Source: Flavobacteriaceae bacterium
GTDB lineage: Bacteria > Bacteroidota > Bacteroidia > Flavobacteriales > Flavobacteriaceae
Assembly: GCA_947448525.1 (NCBI GenBank)
Contig: CANFNV010000001.1
Location: 186,001-250,000 of the forward strand
DNA: 64,000 bases
Direction of reading: 5' to 3'
Position 1 is the stretch's first letter. Every line of letters begins with the position of its first letter. Made by a program: the position numbers and the translations under genes. Positions 61,967-64,000 of this stretch are shown here, piece by piece. The notes below the pieces were generated by a model. That model was not told the origin of the DNA, did no database searches, and saw only the letters and a program-made list of their open reading frames with translations.

Positions 61967-62929
61967 TTAAGAAATGTATATTTCTAACACTGAAGCTTTT
62001 CCTTTTACAACAAAATCTGTCATCTCAGCTGGAATTAAAAGCGTATCACCGGTTTTATACTTATAGACATCTTCTTTATAAATCAATTCAAAATCACCTT
62101 CAACACACATGAAAACTGAAAACGATTGCTTGTTTTTATTACATATCCTTTCTCCGTCAAGAGGAATAAAATTAGTAGTAAAATAAGGGCAATCAATCAT
62201 TAAATTAGCTTCATTTTCAACTTTAAAATAGTTTTTTTTAGCATCAACTACATTATAATTAATGGCATCCAAAGCTAAATCTACATGAAGTTCACGTGTA
62301 TTTCCATGAGCATCTTCTCTATCAAAATCATAAATTCTATAGGTGATGTCAGATGTTTGTTGAATTTCGGCAATAACAGTTCCTGATCCAATAGCGTGAA
62401 CGGTACCAGTTTCTATAAAGAAAACATCTCCTTTTTTCACCTTTTTTACATCCAAAATATCAATAATGGTTTTATTATTAAGTGATTTCAAATATTCCTC
62501 CGGCGAAGACTTTTCTTTAAAACCAACTATTAATCTTGCATCAATATCGGCTTGCATTACATACCACATTTCGGTTTTACCAAAAGAATTATGACGATTT
62601 TTTGCTAATTGATCATTGGGATGGACTTGTATGGATAAATCTTCCCTGGCATCCAAATATTTAAAAAGTAATGGGAATTTTTTACCAAATTGCTTGTAAA
62701 CTTTGGTGCCTAAAACTGATTCAGGAAACTCATTTATCAATTCATTTAATGATTTTCCTTCAAAAAATCCGTTTGCAATTATACTAACATCATTCTCAAC
62801 GGAAGAAATTTCCCAACTTTCACCAGTAATATCTGATATAATTGGTTTATTTAAATAAGTTTTTAATTTTGTTCCTCCCCAAATTTTATCTTTAAGAATG
62901 GGTTGAAATTGCAATGGATAGATTTTCAT
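61967..62929 (-). CDS. manA: Mannose-6-phosphate isomerase class I
   Basis: A 320-residue zinc isomerase linking fructose-6-P and mannose-6-P. Metal-site motifs are LSIQVHPNDQLA (Q, H), KTEMWYVM (E), and IETGTVHAIGSGTVIAE (H). The active-site arginine region ITYRIYDFDRED is present. It supplies GDP-mannose and O-glycan precursors. Confidence 0.95.
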   Translation of the reverse strand: MKIYPLQFQPILKDKIWGGTKLKTYLNKPIISDITGESWEISSVENDVSIIANGFFEGKSLNELINEFPESVLGTKVYKQFGKKFPLLFKYLDAREDLSIQVHPNDQLAKNRHNSFGKTEMWYVMQADIDARLIVGFKEKSSPEEYLKSLNNKTIIDILDVKKVKKGDVFFIETGTVHAIGSGTVIAEIQQTSDITYRIYDFDREDAHGNTRELHVDLALDAINYNVVDAKKNYFKVENEANLMIDCPYFTTNFIPLDGERICNKNKQSFSVFMCVEGDFELIYKEDVYKYKTGDTLLIPAEMTDFVVKGKASVLEIYIS

Positions 62930-62970
62930 TTGAAAGAATTAAAGTACAAAGTTGATAAATTTTATAGATA

Positions 62971-63426
62971 CTATTTTGTTAATTCCTTCAAAATTTTCAA
63001 TGCTTTATCTACGTGTATTTTACCTTGCATACTATTAAAAACAAATAGAATAACTCCATTATTATCAATAACAAAAGTTTGACGACCTGGAATAAACAAA
63101 AAATCATTTTCTACTCCAAAAAGTTTTCGAAGTTTTTTATCGGTATCCGAAAGTAAAATGAAGGGCAGATTGAATTTAGTTTTAAACTTTATGTGTGATT
63201 GAACAGAATCCGCACTAATACCAATGACTTCTGCGTCTAAATCTCTAAATTTCTGATAATTATCTCTAAAGCCACATGCTTGAGTAGTACAACCTGGAGT
63301 ATCATCTTTTGGATAAAAATAAATTATAAGGGGTTGTTTTCCAATATAATTTTGACTTTCAAAAATGGTTCCGTTGGTATCTTTTGCTTTAAAATTGGGA
63401 AGGGTATCCCCTACTTTTAGTGCCAT
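62971..63426 (-). CDS. bcp: Thioredoxin-dependent thiol peroxidase (BCP)
   Basis: A 151-residue peroxiredoxin. FYPKDDTPGCTTQACGFRDN contains the peroxidatic Cys and a second Cys five residues later, the atypical 2-Cys arrangement of the BCP subgroup. It reduces hydroperoxides using thioredoxin. One base upstream of queD's stop on the same strand, so the two are an operon. Confidence 0.96.
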   Translation of the reverse strand: MALKVGDTLPNFKAKDTNGTIFESQNYIGKQPLIIYFYPKDDTPGCTTQACGFRDNYQKFRDLDAEVIGISADSVQSHIKFKTKFNLPFILLSDTDKKLRKLFGVENDFLFIPGRQTFVIDNNGVILFVFNSMQGKIHVDKALKILKELTK

Positions 63427-63427
63427 T

Positions 63428-63838
63428 TTAATTTCCTTTGTAGGTTACAAAATTGCGAGGTGTCTCATATAGTACAACTTCCAAGTCTTTATTAGAATCA
63501 ATAAATTTTCGAAGTTTATTCCAAATTACTACTGCTATATTTTCGGCTGTTGGATTTAAATTTGCAAAATCAGAAACATCAAGATTTAAATTTTTATGAT
63601 CGAAAGCATTTTCTACATGTTCTTTAATCAAATCAGAAAGTACTTTTACATCTACAACAAAGCCAGTTTCTTGGTCAATTTCGCCAGTAACAGAAACAAT
63701 TAATTCATAATTATGCCCGTGAAAATTAGGATTATTACATTTTCCAAAAACTGAATTATTTTGCTCCATAGTCCAATCTTTCCGAAATAATCTGTGAGCT
63801 GCATTGAAATGAGCTTTTCTTGATACGGTAACTTTCAT
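63428..63838 (-). CDS. queD: 6-carboxytetrahydropterin synthase (QueD-like)
   Basis: A 136-residue enzyme of the queuosine pathway. Zinc ligands: AHFNAAHR (H), and NFHGHNYEL (H, H); catalytic Cys in GKCNNPNFHGHNY; GFVVDVKVLSDLIKEHVENAFDHKNLN is typical. It makes 6-carboxytetrahydropterin from dihydroneopterin triphosphate. Other queuosine genes are not in the window. Confidence 0.95.
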   Translation of the reverse strand: MKVTVSRKAHFNAAHRLFRKDWTMEQNNSVFGKCNNPNFHGHNYELIVSVTGEIDQETGFVVDVKVLSDLIKEHVENAFDHKNLNLDVSDFANLNPTAENIAVVIWNKLRKFIDSNKDLEVVLYETPRNFVTYKGN

Positions 63839-63902
63839 AATAATTTTTGATTGTTGATTAACAATATTCGATTTTTGAAGTATTCTGATATTTTTTTTTA
63901 TT

Positions 63903-64000
63903 CTAAATCTTGTGGTCTTCGAGATAATGGTAAAACTCGTCGAATATTATTCTAAACCAAACAGTATAAACAGATGGATTTACCCTCATATCATCTTTAA
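63903..64000 (-). CDS. Probable isopentenyl-diphosphate delta-isomerase, C-terminal fragment
   Basis: Only the last 32 codons are inside the window: KDDMRVNPSVYTVWFRIIFD then EFYHYLEDHKI and TAG. The NP-x-x-YTVWF-x-II segment resembles the C-terminus of type I IDI. This makes IPP/DMAPP interconversion the best guess, but the active-site part lies outside. Confidence 0.6.
   Translation of the reverse strand, partial: KDDMRVNPSVYTVWFRIIFDEFYHYLEDHKI

Overview
The window is a 64-kb piece of an AT-rich chromosome from a member of the Bacteroidota, most likely a Flavobacterium or close relative. The evidence is internal. Promoters fit the Bacteroidota sigma-A pattern (TTG, 17-23 bp, TAnnTTTG). 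There is a T9SS type A sorting domain. Lineage-typical families are present (DUF4290, DUF4295, DUF2795, DUF3276/PUR, DUF5686, DUF5777, long NusB, long SecA), as is the bacillithiol enzyme BshC. I see no rRNA, prophage, insertion sequence or CRISPR array.

Layout. 1-2.9 kb: the 3' part of a phosphohexomutase gene overlapping an MsbA-like exporter. 3-7 kb: xerD, then an island of three paralogous outer-membrane beta-barrel genes and one lipoprotein gene; the three barrel genes share the same signal-peptide start and an identical 24-nt terminator hairpin. 7.4-11.3 kb: aroQ, a GxxExxY (PD-(D/E)XK-like) gene bracketed by inverted CTCTGTG-type repeats, a four-copy tandem duplication of the junction between this gene and the next, and a DUF5686 outer-membrane protein gene. 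11.3-25.5 kb: LolD/MacB-type ATPase, cobalamin adenosyltransferase, secA, pepT, yajC, nusB, a branched-chain amino acid dehydrogenase, a second exporter, a PUR protein, an unknown membrane protein and hisS. 25.5-42.3 kb: mainly housekeeping genes (prmC, ribD, dnaA, a DUF493-DUF4290-murA operon, recQ, fmt, HU). 42.4-47.7 kb: tRNA-Met(CAU), then TPR and ApbE genes facing a five-gene cell-envelope redox cluster (OB-fold, DUF5777 barrel, monoheme cytochrome lipoprotein, YceI, DUF2271-T9SS). 47.8-64 kb: a radical-SAM protein with an unusual cysteine spacing, bshC, ndk, ftsY, rpmB-rpmG-DUF4295, cinA, several small metabolic genes, tRNA-Thr(UGU), manA, bcp, queD and the tail of a probable idi.

How the genes work together. 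Most of the window is core information processing and metabolism in short operons: protein export (secA, yajC, ftsY), translation (hisS, fmt, prmC, ribosomal proteins, two tRNAs), replication and repair (dnaA, recQ, exonuclease), and wall and cofactor synthesis (murA, ribD, queD, bshC). The accessory interest lies in four places: the barrel-gene cassette between xerD and aroQ; the GxxExxY/DUF5686 junction amplification, which makes three decoy copies of a signal-peptide start; the ApbE/DUF2271/cytochrome/DUF5777/YceI locus, which looks like an uncharacterised extracytoplasmic electron-transfer module; and dispersed short repeats that sit in intergenic DNA and also, in frame, inside conserved enzyme genes.
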